A stretch of DNA of 64,000 bases from Nitrosovibrio sp. Nv6 (lineage in GTDB: Bacteria; Pseudomonadota; Gammaproteobacteria; Burkholderiales; Nitrosomonadaceae), in NCBI RefSeq assembly GCF_900110495.1, contig NZ_FODX01000001.1, positions 744,001 to 808,000 on the forward strand, in the 5' to 3' direction. This document shows, piece after piece, positions 46,459 to 54,745 of this stretch. How positions within the stretch are numbered: position 1 is the stretch's first letter; each line of letters starts with the position of its first letter. Below the pieces are notes generated by a model, which worked only from the letters and a program-made list of their open reading frames with translations, did no database searches and was not told the DNA's origin. The position numbers and the translations under genes are program-made.

Positions 46459-47160
46459 CTACTTTTTGCGTTTACGCATTGCACCCAGGCCGAGCAATCC
46501 CAGACTAATGAGCGCGAGCGACCCGGGTTCCGGGACTGGGTTTTGTGGAACATCCACGGGTGGAACACCTACGCTGCCGACATATTTCAGAGAATCGTCT
46601 CCGCCTTCCCCGGCGCCCACTTGCTGGATGTGTACCATGGCCAGCGAAGCGGGGCCTTTACCCGGCACAGAGACAAGGAAATCATCTAGTGAGACATTGC
46701 TGATTGTCCAAGTGGTGAATTCGCCATCGGTGAATCTATCTGCGAAGGGGGTGGGGTAATCCAGGTCAAGATAAAAATCGTAGCCCGCATTCTTCCCGGA
46801 TGGATCTATGGCAAAATCATCCGCGTTTATTGACTGCGTTCCTCCAAAATCCAGGAATGAAGCGCTGGTGAGAGTAGGGGCGCCGCTGTAGGAAAAAAGG
46901 AGTTGCGAGATATATGCATCGTCTCCGATATTCCCGGCAAGATTATTCACCGTATTATTGAGCCTAAAGTCAACGTTAGCTCCATTCTGGCTCAGTATCA
47001 GGGTAGCGACCGTCGCTTCGGTTCCAGACGACGGACTACCCGTTACATATGTATTTATATCGATCGTTAAAGCGGAGGCCGACAAAGGCGAAGCCATTCC
47101 CAGGCCTATCAGCGCGCTCTTGACAAATGTATTTCGAGTTGCCGTTCGGGTAAATTTCAT
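46459..47160 (-). CDS. PEP-CTERM surface protein
   Basis: This 233-aa protein has a signal peptide ending near SASAL and a beta-rich middle of about 160 residues. It ends in a textbook PEP-CTERM signal: VPEPGSLALISLG, a hydrophobic stretch and MRKRKK. Such proteins are thought to be processed by an exosortase and sorted to the surface. The middle part has no repeat and its role is unknown. A ribosome binding site, GGAGGGAGC, precedes the ATG. Confidence 0.9.
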   Translation of the reverse strand: MKFTRTATRNTFVKSALIGLGMASPLSASALTIDINTYVTGSPSSGTEATVATLILSQNGANVDFRLNNTVNNLAGNIGDDAYISQLLFSYSGAPTLTSASFLDFGGTQSINADDFAIDPSGKNAGYDFYLDLDYPTPFADRFTDGEFTTWTISNVSLDDFLVSVPGKGPASLAMVHIQQVGAGEGGDDSLKYVGSVGVPPVDVPQNPVPEPGSLALISLGLLGLGAMRKRKK

Positions 47161-47426
47161 GCTCCCTCCATGGAATAAGATACTCAGCTTGAGCTCTTAA
47201 AGAGGAAGCAATTATCATGCCTAATTATAGACCATTGATTACTTAGGTTTTATCTTTATTTATTAGATTTAATGTAAGTTCTATCGACCCAATACGTTTA
47301 GCTGTCCCAGACATGCCGAGAGTCAGCCCCTTCCACTCAACGGCGATTTACAAATGTTCGTTGACCGGATGAAAATTCCGGATCAGAAACAGTAGCGGTA
47401 AGCGCGTTCTCTTACCGCTCCCATTT
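47161..47426. other. Gap between two minus-strand genes
   Basis: AGCGGTAAG (47394-47402) and CTTACCGCT (47411-47419) form a 9-bp hairpin just past the end of the RcnB/CigR-like gene and may terminate it. The rest is AT-rich and probably holds the promoter of the PEP-CTERM gene. Confidence 0.4.
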
Positions 47427-47927
47427 TTACATCGAGTTTAAATCTTCGATGGCATCGATAACCATACCGGTTCCGACCGCGATCAGAAGAATGTCTGCGG
47501 CAACGCGTACGTAGCGGTAGCCGGGGCCGGGGCCGCCCAGTCGCCCTATCAAATGAGGCGGTAGATCATAAAAAATCATATCGCGGGGTAAGGGATAACC
47601 CATTCTCCATTTCTTGGCTTGTCCTGGTGGCATACAGCCATTGTACTTTTTTGCCAGACCGGGCGGACAGCGACCGCTTCGAAGCCTGGGTGCGTAATAA
47701 TCTTGAATGATTCCGCGTTGCCGATCATCAAAATTATGAGGGATGTACTCGTTGGCGTCCCGGTGTTCCCTGTAATTCCTGTCTTTATTCCATTTTTTCC
47801 CTTTGTGATTATTATGCTGATCAGCTTTATGATTGCCTCCCCCCTTTTCGGCTGAAACAGGCATGGAGATGGAAAACATGGATAGTGCAATAGTCAAAGA
47901 AAAAAACTTCAGAAATGTTGTATGCAT
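47427..47927 (-). CDS. RcnB/CigR-like periplasmic protein
   Basis: This 166-aa protein, from ATG 47927, starts with a signal peptide ending near SMPVSAE. A basic, histidine- and asparagine-rich stretch (residues about 25-55) could bind metals. The PPGLAKKYNGCMPPGQAKKW segment and the C-terminal YRYVRVAADILLI part resemble the RcnB/CigR-type proteins (DUF1236-like). RcnB acts in nickel/cobalt control and CigR is an inner-membrane regulator of Salmonella virulence secretion; which role applies here cannot be told. An alternative start at 47939 has no ribosome binding site. Confidence 0.7.
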   Translation of the reverse strand: MHTTFLKFFSLTIALSMFSISMPVSAEKGGGNHKADQHNNHKGKKWNKDRNYREHRDANEYIPHNFDDRQRGIIQDYYAPRLRSGRCPPGLAKKYNGCMPPGQAKKWRMGYPLPRDMIFYDLPPHLIGRLGGPGPGYRYVRVAADILLIAVGTGMVIDAIEDLNSM

Positions 47928-47971
47928 GGGCTCATCCATAAAAAAACATGAAACTGCTGCCGGATATCAAG

Positions 47972-48604
47972 CTATTTCATCAACCCTTCATCAAGCCTGG
48001 TACGCAATTCCTCAAACGAACAGTAGCCTGTGGAAAGCAGGCTGCGATCCGCTCCATTCTGCCCTATCACAGCGGGGAAGCCGTGCACACCCCACTGGCG
48101 CGCCTTTTGAAAATGAGCAAGCGTCTGTCTTTTTGCGGCATCAGACTCGAATGTCCGGAGGAACTGCTGCGCGTCCAAGCCCGCGCTGCTTGCGAGCTGT
48201 GCCAGTACAATGAGGTTAGCGACATTCTGCTGCTCGACATAAAACGCGGATTGCACTGCCTGGAAAAACGGGAAAACCGCTTCAGGGTTGATGAGGGAAA
48301 CGGCGACCACTCCACGGCTGGCGGGTTCGGTATCGTAGACAAATCCTTCCGGCATCGCGCCTTCGAACTTGAACGATTGCCCCGTCACGCAATGCACGGT
48401 ATGCCAGTGATGGAGTATCTCTTCGCGCTGTGCGGAAGGCATTGGCTCTTTCGTACCCGGCCGCAGGCCACCCAGCAATAACTCCACTTTCAGGCGGCCG
48501 CCATATTCATTCCGGATTCTCTCGATCACCGGTGTAAAGCCCCAGCACCACGAGCACATGGGGTCGGCAACATACCAGAGAATTTTTTCATTCATGGCGG
48601 ACAT
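47972..48604 (-). CDS. DsbA-family protein (FrnE-type thiol oxidoreductase)
   Basis: The 210-aa protein has the thioredoxin-like start ILWYVADPMCSWCWGFTPV with the CSWC redox pair at about residues 17-20. A helical insertion and the cis-proline loop (GVHGFPAVIGQ) near residue 173 follow. This is the FrnE/2-hydroxychromene isomerase-related branch of the DsbA family. No signal peptide is present, so it is probably cytoplasmic, and the substrate is unknown. Confidence 0.9.
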   Translation of the reverse strand: MSAMNEKILWYVADPMCSWCWGFTPVIERIRNEYGGRLKVELLLGGLRPGTKEPMPSAQREEILHHWHTVHCVTGQSFKFEGAMPEGFVYDTEPASRGVVAVSLINPEAVFPFFQAVQSAFYVEQQNVANLIVLAQLASSAGLDAQQFLRTFESDAAKRQTLAHFQKARQWGVHGFPAVIGQNGADRSLLSTGYCSFEELRTRLDEGLMK

Positions 48605-48742
48605 GACCTCTCCATACGAACACCATTCGGCTAATGGAGAAGTATAGACGCACCGACCGCCATGCTGGCGATCGCATGCGGATAAAATGGGCGGAACATA
48701 CTGGCAAGCTTATCCCGCCCGCTCTGATTCATTTGAATTTGC

Positions 48743-50557
48743 TTACGCAGCAGCGCGGGAAGCTCTCTTGCGTTCGTGTTCCTGCAGCAAACGCTTGCGA
48801 ATACGAATGGTTTTTGGCGTAATTTCCACCAGCTCATCATCGGCGATGAATTCGATCGCGGATTCCAGCGTGAGCTGAATTGGCGGCGTCAAGGTCACTG
48901 CTTCGTCGGTTCCCGATGCACGTATATTGGTGAGCTGCTTGCCCTTGATGGGATTGACTACCAGATCATTGTCCCGGCTGTGGATGCCGATCACCATTCC
49001 TTCATACAAACGTTCGCCCGGACTGACAAACATGCGTCCACGCTCCTGCAATTTCCAGAGCGCGTACGCCACCGCTTCGCCCTGCTCGGCGGAAATCAGC
49101 ACACCGTTCCGGCGCGCCGCAATTTCCGGCCGCATCGGAGCGTATTCGTCGAATACGTGGCTCATCAGACCCGTTCCGCGTGTCATCGTCATGAATTCGG
49201 ATTGAAAACCGATCAAGCCCCGCGCGGGAATGCGATAGTCCAGCCTGACCCGCCCGCGTTCATCCGACACCATGTCCTGCAAATCACCCCGGCGCGCGCC
49301 CAACGCCTCCATAACAGCGCCTTGATGGGTCTCCTCCACATCCACGGTGAGCATTTCAAAAGGCTCGCATTTGACGCCGTCGATTTCGCGGATCACCACG
49401 TGCGGACGCGACACTGCAAGCTCATAGCCTTCGCGCCGCATACTCTCAAGCAAAATGGTGAGATGCAATTCGCCCCGCCCCGACACCAGAAACGAGTCCG
49501 TATCGTTCGTTTCCTCCAGTTTCATCGCAACATTGGTCAGCAACTCTTTCTCGAGGCGCTCGCGCAATTGCCGACTGGTGACGAATTTTCCTTCTTTACC
49601 GGCAAAGGGCGATGTATTCACCTGAAAATTCATCGTTAGCGTGGGTTCGTCCACGGCGGGCATCGGCAAGGCCTCCGGCTGATTGATATCGGTCAGTGTC
49701 GCACCGATACAGAGCTCTTCAATACCATTGATCAGGACAATATCTCCTGCCAGCGCCTCGTCGAGCTGCACTCGCTCGATGCCGCGAAAACCAAGAACCT
49801 GGTTGACCCTGGCCTTCTTCGGTACGCTCGTTCCAGCCATCACCATTACGTCCTGGCCGGGCTTGAGCCGGCCCCGGCTGATGCGGCCAATGCCGATGCG
49901 CCCGACGAAACTGGAATAATCCAGCGCGCTGATCTGCAGTTGCAGCGGTTTCTCGGCGTCGCCCCCAGGCGCATGGACGTGCTTGAGTATGGTGTCAAAT
50001 AGCGGACGCATGTCGGCACTGGGTCGTTTCAGGTCCGTCATGGCATAACCGTTGAGCGCCGAGGCGTATATCACCGGAAAATCCAGCTGTTCTTCGTTTG
50101 CCCCCAACTTATCGAACAAGTCGAAGGTATGATTCACTACCCAATCGGGCCGCGCACCGGGCCGGTCAACCTTGTTGACGACGACAATAGGCCGCAGTCC
50201 CAACGCCAGCGCTTTTTTGGTAACAAAACGGGTCTGCGGCATAGGACCTTCTACTGCGTCGACCAGCAGCAGGACGCCATCCACCATCGACAGCACACGC
50301 TCCACCTCACCGCCGAAGTCGGCGTGGCCAGGTGTGTCGACGATATTGATATGCACCCCTTCATAATCCACTGCGCAATTCTTGGCGAGGATGGTGATAC
50401 CGCGTTCGCGCTCGATATCGCTGGAATCCATTACTCGATCCGCAATGTGCTGGTGCGCGGCAAAAGAGCCTGCCTGATGCAGCAGCTTATCCACCAGAGT
50501 GGTCTTGCCGTGATCGACGTGGGCGATAATAGCGATGTTGCGAATAGAACGGGACAT
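48743..50557 (-). CDS. typA: GTPase TypA/BipA
   Basis: I use ATG 50557, preceded by GAGGA; the protein then begins [20 protein letters not shown] and has 604 aa, close to E. coli BipA (607). BipA is a ribosome-binding translational GTPase needed for growth at low temperature and for some stress and virulence responses. G1 AHVDHGKT, G3 [11 protein letters not shown] and G4 NKVDRPGAR are visible. The C-terminal domain, unique to BipA, follows after about residue 480. Confidence 0.97.
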   Translation of the reverse strand: MSRSIRNIAIIAHVDHGKTTLVDKLLHQAGSFAAHQHIADRVMDSSDIERERGITILAKNCAVDYEGVHINIVDTPGHADFGGEVERVLSMVDGVLLLVDAVEGPMPQTRFVTKKALALGLRPIVVVNKVDRPGARPDWVVNHTFDLFDKLGANEEQLDFPVIYASALNGYAMTDLKRPSADMRPLFDTILKHVHAPGGDAEKPLQLQISALDYSSFVGRIGIGRISRGRLKPGQDVMVMAGTSVPKKARVNQVLGFRGIERVQLDEALAGDIVLINGIEELCIGATLTDINQPEALPMPAVDEPTLTMNFQVNTSPFAGKEGKFVTSRQLRERLEKELLTNVAMKLEETNDTDSFLVSGRGELHLTILLESMRREGYELAVSRPHVVIREIDGVKCEPFEMLTVDVEETHQGAVMEALGARRGDLQDMVSDERGRVRLDYRIPARGLIGFQSEFMTMTRGTGLMSHVFDEYAPMRPEIAARRNGVLISAEQGEAVAYALWKLQERGRMFVSPGERLYEGMVIGIHSRDNDLVVNPIKGKQLTNIRASGTDEAVTLTPPIQLTLESAIEFIADDELVEITPKTIRIRKRLLQEHERKRASRAAA

Positions 50558-51121
50558 AGGAAAAATCCTCAGTCGAAGGGACAAAAGGGCGGTATTATAT
50601 CAGGTTGCCCAGGAGGCCACCTGTATCTCTACGTGGACCCTCGATGGCAACCCCTCAGGTTTCAGGTAGCAGTTGTCTTAAAAAACTGCTTGAACTCTTT
50701 GAGCTCGGATAGAAAGCAGACAAAACCTGCGGGATGAACAGATTTATCACATTATTGTGAAAATCACGTTACGCTCAAAAGTCTGCTTGCGCTGCTCACG
50801 TTACTTTTAAGCGTCTGCGTCTGCTTGCGCTGCCGCTGCATCTCTATGACAGACTTCTTCCCCTATCGTTCGTCCGCGATCCAATTATCAGGCTGGCGCA
50901 TATCCAATATCCAATATCCAATATCCAATATCCAATATCCAGCCGAAAAAGGGTATTGTGCCGCAATACGCGAATGTCATCTTCCTGCAACTCTTGCTGG
51001 AATAGGTTGATCACCTCGAGCCAACCATTTGTTATAGAATGAAATTTGACTGGAAAAAGATTGAGGCTCGAACGACCCAGGCCCAAACGCTGACCAGGAA
51101 AAATAGCGGCGCCAGCGGTGC
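50558..51121. other. Repeat-bearing intergenic region upstream of typA
   Basis: This 564-bp stretch has no gene. It holds the typA promoter, a 14-bp direct repeat (GTCTGCTTGCGCTG at 50781-50794 and 50819-50832) that is part of a larger imperfect duplication with TCACGTTA (50764-50771 and 50796-50803), and a heptamer array listed separately. Confidence 0.5.
50900..50941. repeat. Six tandem copies of ATATCCA
   Basis: The 7-bp unit ATATCCA is repeated six times without error (42 bp). It lies about 340 nt upstream of the typA start and 180 nt past the end of the fnr remnant. Short arrays like this usually vary in copy number through slippage. Confidence 0.95.
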
Positions 51122-51603
51122 CTATGCTGGTTGATGATTGGCGATCTGCTGCAAACGCTTCAGGTCGTTGAGTTTGATATGCCGATATGCACTGCTGATG
51201 ATATCGTCATCCTGAAAGCGCGCAAACACGCGGCACACGGTTTCCTCCGCGATTCCTAGATGGTTGCCTATATCGCTCCGGGACATGCTCAGATTGAATT
51301 CGGTGGATGAACAATGACGCTTCGCAAACTGCCTTGACAGGCGGAGCAAAAAGGTGGCCAGGCGCTCCTCGGCATTGTGTTTACCGAGCAGCGTCAGCAA
51401 TTGATGACTGTGCCGGATTTCCGCACTCATGATCTTGAGAACTTCATATTGAATGGAGGGATCATTTTTGGCCAATTCTTCAAAACGATCAATCGACACC
51501 TCGCAAACCGAGGTGATGCCCATTGCCCGAGCTTCGCAGTGGTATTCCCTGCTCTCGATAGCATTCAGCCCCAGCAGTTCTCCCTCCACGTGAAAACCTA
51601 TTA
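51122..51603 (-). pseudogene. fnr: fnr-type regulator, C-terminal part (interrupted)
   Basis: On the minus strand this reads as the C-terminal two thirds of an FNR/CRP-family regulator: the end of the sensor domain (GFHVEGELLGLNAIES; a cysteine in TSVCEV aligns with Cys122 of E. coli FNR), the dimer helix (SHQLLTLLGKHNAEERLA) and the helix-turn-helix (SRSDIGNHLGIAEETVCRVF). The frame has no proper start and continues into the insertion at 51604. Its N-terminal part is found beyond the insertion at 55860-56125 in the same orientation. A 155-aa piece could be translated from an internal start but would lack the Fe-S site. Confidence 0.88.
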
Positions 51604-51606
51604 CCT
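51604..51606. repeat. Left 3-bp target duplication (CCT)
   Basis: CCT directly precedes the IS30-type end GGTGAATTCAC; CCT also follows the other end of the composite at 55857-55859. IS30 elements make 2-3 bp target duplications, and removing one CCT with the composite rejoins the fnr frame as QVQVIGFHVEG. Confidence 0.75.
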
Positions 51607-51891
51607 GGTGAATTCACTTTCCAACCGCACCAAGCTTAGCCTCAAGGAAGACCTCATGAGGAGTCCGATAGCCGAGGCACTTGCGGGGTCGATGATTCAG
51701 GATTTTCACGGTGGCTGCAAGTTTTTTCGGGGTTACATTTCTAAAGTCTGAGCCTTTTGGGAAATATCTTCGCAACAAGCCATTTGTGTTTTCGTTGGTT
51801 CCGCGTTGCCAGACTGAATACGGGTCGGCGAAATAAATCGCCAGGCCTGTGCACTTTTCAATATCACGAAAGCGAGTGAATTCCTTACCGT
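51607..51891 (-). pseudogene. IS30-family transposase, 3' part of copy 1
   Basis: This segment matches the 3' end of the intact IS30 transposase at 54753-55781 (RDIEKCTGLAIYFADPYSVW and the tail RKCLGYRTPHEVF), with a few base differences near its outer end. The frame is broken at 51891, where an IS110 element begins. A further piece of the same copy appears at 53266-53365; the rest of its 5' half is missing. Confidence 0.9.
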
Positions 51892-51969
51892 AGTACCTTA
51901 ATCCGAAGTGGTCATAGCTGGGCAAGCTATTCCTTAAAATGAATGTTCCACGATTCTTTTTAGAGGAGC

Positions 51970-53034
51970 TTGTCAGCCATGACCCAATCAATTGTAGACA
52001 TACAGCCGAAGGTTTGGGTAGCGATTGATATTTCAAAGGAAAGGCACGACGTGTTGCTGGAACTTCCGGACGGACGGCGCAAAGGGTTCAGGATAAGCAA
52101 TCACAAGGCAGGTTTCGATCGTTTTGCGGCCTATCTGAGCGGTCTGGAGCTGCCTTGCCACATCGCTTTCGAAGCCACTGGCGATTACCATCGCATACTG
52201 GCGAACTTCCTTCATACCAAAGGGTTCAAGCTTCACCTGGTATCATCGATTGCAACCGCCAGGACCCGGGAAGCGCTCTATAACACCTGGGACAAGAATG
52301 ACGCGAAGGATGCCCAAGTAATCCTTCACCTGCTAAAGACCGGCGCAACGCAGATTTACCACGACCCTTTGGTCAACAACTATAACGATCTGCAGGAGAT
52401 CGCCAATACTTACCAGCAGGTCAGTCTGCGCAAGACAAAGCTGCTGCACAGCATTTTGAATCATTACCTGCCGCTCTACTTTCCCGAGGCGCAACGCTAC
52501 TATCATAATTCACGAGCTCAATGGTTCGGAAATTTGCTCCTGCTCGCGCCCTGCCCGGCAGCGATATTGAAATACGCCAAGGAGGATTTCATCTTACAGG
52601 CTCGTGAAACGGGCGGCGGCAAACGCGACAAGTCCCGGTGGCTGTCCGATTATTATGAAACGGCAAGGAACAGTGTGGGGTTGCCCGTCGAAGAAGATAC
52701 TGCGGCGATGGCTATGTTTCGCCCGGTTCTCATGGAATACCTGGATTGCTGCAAGTTGCGAAGCCAAATCGAGGAGCTGGCCTCTCAGAAGCTGGCAGGT
52801 CATCCCGATTATCTTCATCTTCAGACCATTCCCGGCATTGTGCCCATTCTGGCACTTCTCATTCTGGCTGAAGGCGGGGATTTAAGACGTCCGGATCGCA
52901 AACGTAAAGCTTACACGGCTGTCGCGGCCAAAGTCGCACGCGTCGCCTACGGTCTGATCAAGACCGGTACTGACTATTGCCGCTTCATTGAGGCAATGGA
53001 ACCAAGCGGAAGAATCCCTTCACACGAGCCGTAG
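51970..53034 (+). pseudogene. IS110-family transposase with internal deletion
   Basis: The 354-codon frame starts with the DEDD/RuvC-like domain of IS110 transposases (VWVAIDISKERHDVLLELPD, FEATGDYHRIL, KNDAKDAQVILHLLK). The helix-hairpin segment TIPGIVPILALLILAEGGDL leads to the C-terminal domain. There the usual segment with the catalytic serine appears to be missing: the sequence jumps from AEGGDLR directly to RPDRKRKAYTAVAAKVARVAYG, which in relatives lies near the C-terminus. The last codons are also shifted: the other frame reads TRAVEAISTS, a normal ending. It is therefore probably inactive. Confidence 0.75.
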
Positions 53035-53037
53035 AGG

Positions 53038-53265
53038 CGATTTCGACCTCGTAGATAAGGCTCGGATCTTCCGCTTGGAATCAACTCTGTTTTAAGCACA
53101 GTGAAGGCCCATCCAGGATGGGACCTTGTGTCACTATGGTAAGAGTACATCTTGTTTTATGCGGAAGCCGCTCGGTGCTGCGTTATTAGTTATTTAAAAA
53201 ACCGGCAATTTGCCAGTCGGGAACGCTTTACCCAAATGACCATCTTGACTTTTGATTTAGCACGT
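53038..53265 (+). ncRNA. Possible remnant of IS110 guide (bridge) RNA region
   Basis: IS110-family elements encode a structured RNA in their non-coding end. In the 230 nt after the transposase, AAGGCCCATCC and GGATGGGACCTT form an 11-bp stem with one bulge (about 53105-53127). This could be part of such an RNA. I cannot identify the target- and donor-binding loops, so the call is a guess from position and structure. Confidence 0.25.
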
Positions 53266-53365
53266 TGTCCAGTGTCAGCGTATGCCGTAGCGCTCTGGGT
53301 ATGGGCCTGAATGCAGCAGTGACCGCAGCAGACGTCACCGTCGCCGTCTTGTCGGCAAGCTTGGC
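53266..53365 (-). pseudogene. IS30-family transposase, middle fragment of copy 1
   Basis: This 100-bp piece continues the IS30 copy broken by the IS110 element. It matches the intact copy at about 55030-55130 and ends abruptly at GGCT, 53365, where unrelated sequence starts. Confidence 0.85.
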
Positions 53366-53396
53366 TAATATTGCCCATCCCGCCAAAAATGTAAAA

Positions 53397-53650
53397 TTAG
53401 CTTAAAGGGGGCTCGCCTTCTTCTCGTAACGCCTTGCTCCAGCATGACGGATCGGCATAGCGTGCAACCAAGGCGTCAATGTCAATCTTTGACATTGACG
53501 GGCTGAATTCAAAATTTCCAAACAGATTGATGTGCTGCCAGGCCACTGGGGAAATGCCCTTGATGATTGCCTGCGCGCCTTTCGCCTGAAAGGCAGAAAT
53601 TGATCTAAATCCAGCAATTGTTGCTGCCGATTGAACGCAAATTTTTTAAA
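53397..53650 (-). pseudogene. Tn3-family transposase, C-terminal remnant
   Basis: On the minus strand one frame reads FQAKGAQAIIKGISPVAW, QHINLFGNFEFSPSM and a tail ending EEGEPPLS, then stop at 53397. The 'ISPVAWQHINL' block with FEF is the typical C-terminal end of Tn3-family transposases. Only about 80 codons remain and no start exists. It is a leftover of a larger transposon. Confidence 0.65.
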
Positions 53651-53742
53651 TTATTGATCGCTTGTTAAAGTGTCTGGCATTCCATCGAATAAGCCTATTT
53701 TTACCACTTATTTCCTAGTTTAAAAAAATCCGCTTTCCTGTA

Positions 53743-53764
53743 CTCTTTTTTCTAAGAAAAAGAG
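53743..53764 (+). terminator. AT-rich hairpin upstream of CVNH gene
   Basis: CTCTTTTT (53743-53750) and AAAAAGAG (53757-53764) pair around TCTAAG; CGTTTATTTTT follows on the plus strand. It could terminate incoming transcripts. A second hairpin, GCTTGCA (53786-53792) with TGCAAGC (53800-53806), lies close to the CVNH ribosome binding site. Confidence 0.35.
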
Positions 53765-53832
53765 CGTTTATTTTTCTTATACTCGGCTTGCAGATAACTT
53801 GCAAGCAGCCTATTTATTTTTTGGAGAAAGAT

Positions 53833-54225
53833 ATGAAACATAAAACTTTATTGATTTCCGCTTTACTTTGTGCAGCTAGCACAGGCACTGCCATGGCAGC
53901 CAGCAGCACTTTCCAAAACACCTGTTCCAATATCACCTTTACTTATTCTGGCAATGATGCGGCAGTTCAGGCTACCTGCCTTACTGCGGCTGGCACCCCC
54001 AATAACACCAAATTGGTAATTATGGGTATTTCCAATCAAAATGGACAGCTCACCAGCGGCTCTGGCGCTAGCACATTCCAACAAAGTTGTGGCAATATCC
54101 AAATCAGCGCGACCGCTTCCGGTGCTATGTTGTCTGCTATTTGCCGCACTGCAGCAGGAGGCGCAAATGCTACTACAATTCCGCTAAGCGGCATCAACAA
54201 CAACAACGGGAATCTCTCTTACTAA
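53833..54225 (+). CDS. Secreted CVNH (cyanovirin-N-like) lectin
   Basis: From ATG 53833, preceded by TTGGAGAAAG, the 130-aa product has a signal peptide ending near GTAMAAS. Two tandem repeats of the cyanovirin-N homology fold follow: STFQNTCSNITF ... VQATCLTA ... ISNQNGQL, and STFQQSCGNIQI ... LSAICRTA ... INNNNGNLSY. The four cysteines fit the two disulfides of cyanovirin-N. CVNH proteins bind glycans, often mannose-rich. The gene is more AT-rich than its neighbours and lies among transposase remnants, so it was probably brought in by transfer. It is the only intact non-transposase gene in the composite. The glycan bound is unknown. Confidence 0.85.
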   Translation: MKHKTLLISALLCAASTGTAMAASSTFQNTCSNITFTYSGNDAAVQATCLTAAGTPNNTKLVIMGISNQNGQLTSGSGASTFQQSCGNIQISATASGAMLSAICRTAAGGANATTIPLSGINNNNGNLSY

Positions 54226-54374
54226 AAATAATGTAATTCCATTTCTATTTCAGAAGTGAATTTATAATCCAGGGCCAGGCAACGATGGATTGGATACATT
54301 CCCGATCCTTTTCCATGTCACGCTCTGTTGCGTTGGTTTTTTTCGAGTGCAGCTTGTCTGTTCCAACCTGATTT

Positions 54375-54503
54375 TTAGGTAGCCAACAAATAAAATTGTT
54401 CTGCGGCAGACAGATTTTGGCCATAGCCAGAAACCATCTGACCTTTCTTGATCATGTGCATAAGCTCAATGCCGTGCAAGATGGTTCTGGCAGTATGGCC
54501 CAT
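54375..54503 (-). pseudogene. IS6-family transposase, C-terminal remnant
   Basis: The minus strand reads HTARTILHGIELMHMIKKGQ followed by MVSGYGQNLSAAEQFYLLAT and a stop at 54375. This is the end of an IS6/IS26-type DDE transposase ('GIExxHMIKKGQ' and 'AEQFYxLA'). The rest of the gene is gone. Confidence 0.75.
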
Positions 54504-54560
54504 TGCGATCAATGAGGTCACCCATTAGCCGCCCCCGTGTCAAGGGCGAAACCAAATTTT

Positions 54561-54595
54561 CCCTGCTGTTTTTTTGACAGCGGGGTTTTCTTTTT
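54561..54595 (+). terminator. Terminator-like hairpin with T-run
   Basis: CCCTGCTG (54561-54568) pairs with CAGCGGGG (54578-54585, one G-T pair) and is followed by TTTTCTTTTT. It would end plus-strand transcripts coming from the CVNH gene. Confidence 0.55.
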
Positions 54596-54745
54596 GCAGA
54601 CCTGTTTGTTGTTTCCAGTCGAACCCGTTTCCTCATTATTGGCTACGACCGAGTCGTGCCTGTCACCCATGTGGATCAAGCAGTGTCCGATATTCTGGCG
54701 CTGCCCTGGCGCAAATCGCCCCAGAGAAACAAAAGATCAATGGGG

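Larger units (their letters stand above)
51892..53265 (+). mobile_element. Decayed IS110-family element nested in IS30
   Basis: The borders are defined by comparing the broken IS30 copy with the intact one: IS30 sequence stops after TTACCGT (51891) and resumes at about 53266. The element is about 1374 bp, carries one transposase gene, has no obvious terminal inverted repeats, and has about 230 nt of non-coding sequence after the gene. These features fit the IS110/IS1111 group. Confidence 0.8.
54226..54745. other. Remnant-rich region between CVNH gene and IS30 copy 2
   Basis: Besides an IS6-family fragment and a terminator-like hairpin, both listed, this region reads at about 54630-54735 as RFLIIGYDRVVPVTHVDQAV and a short extension without a start. 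I do not recognise that fragment. A plus-strand open frame from 54537 to 54890 runs into the IS30 end and is not believed. Confidence 0.4.

Noticed and set aside
50900..50941. Heptamer array as a CRISPR-like or iteron origin
   Set aside because: The units are contiguous without spacers, and no replication gene or DnaA-box cluster is near, so neither CRISPR nor an iteron origin is supported.
53402..53617. 71-codon minus-strand open frame
   Set aside because: It is in a different frame from the Tn3-family transposase remnant, which explains the sequence better.
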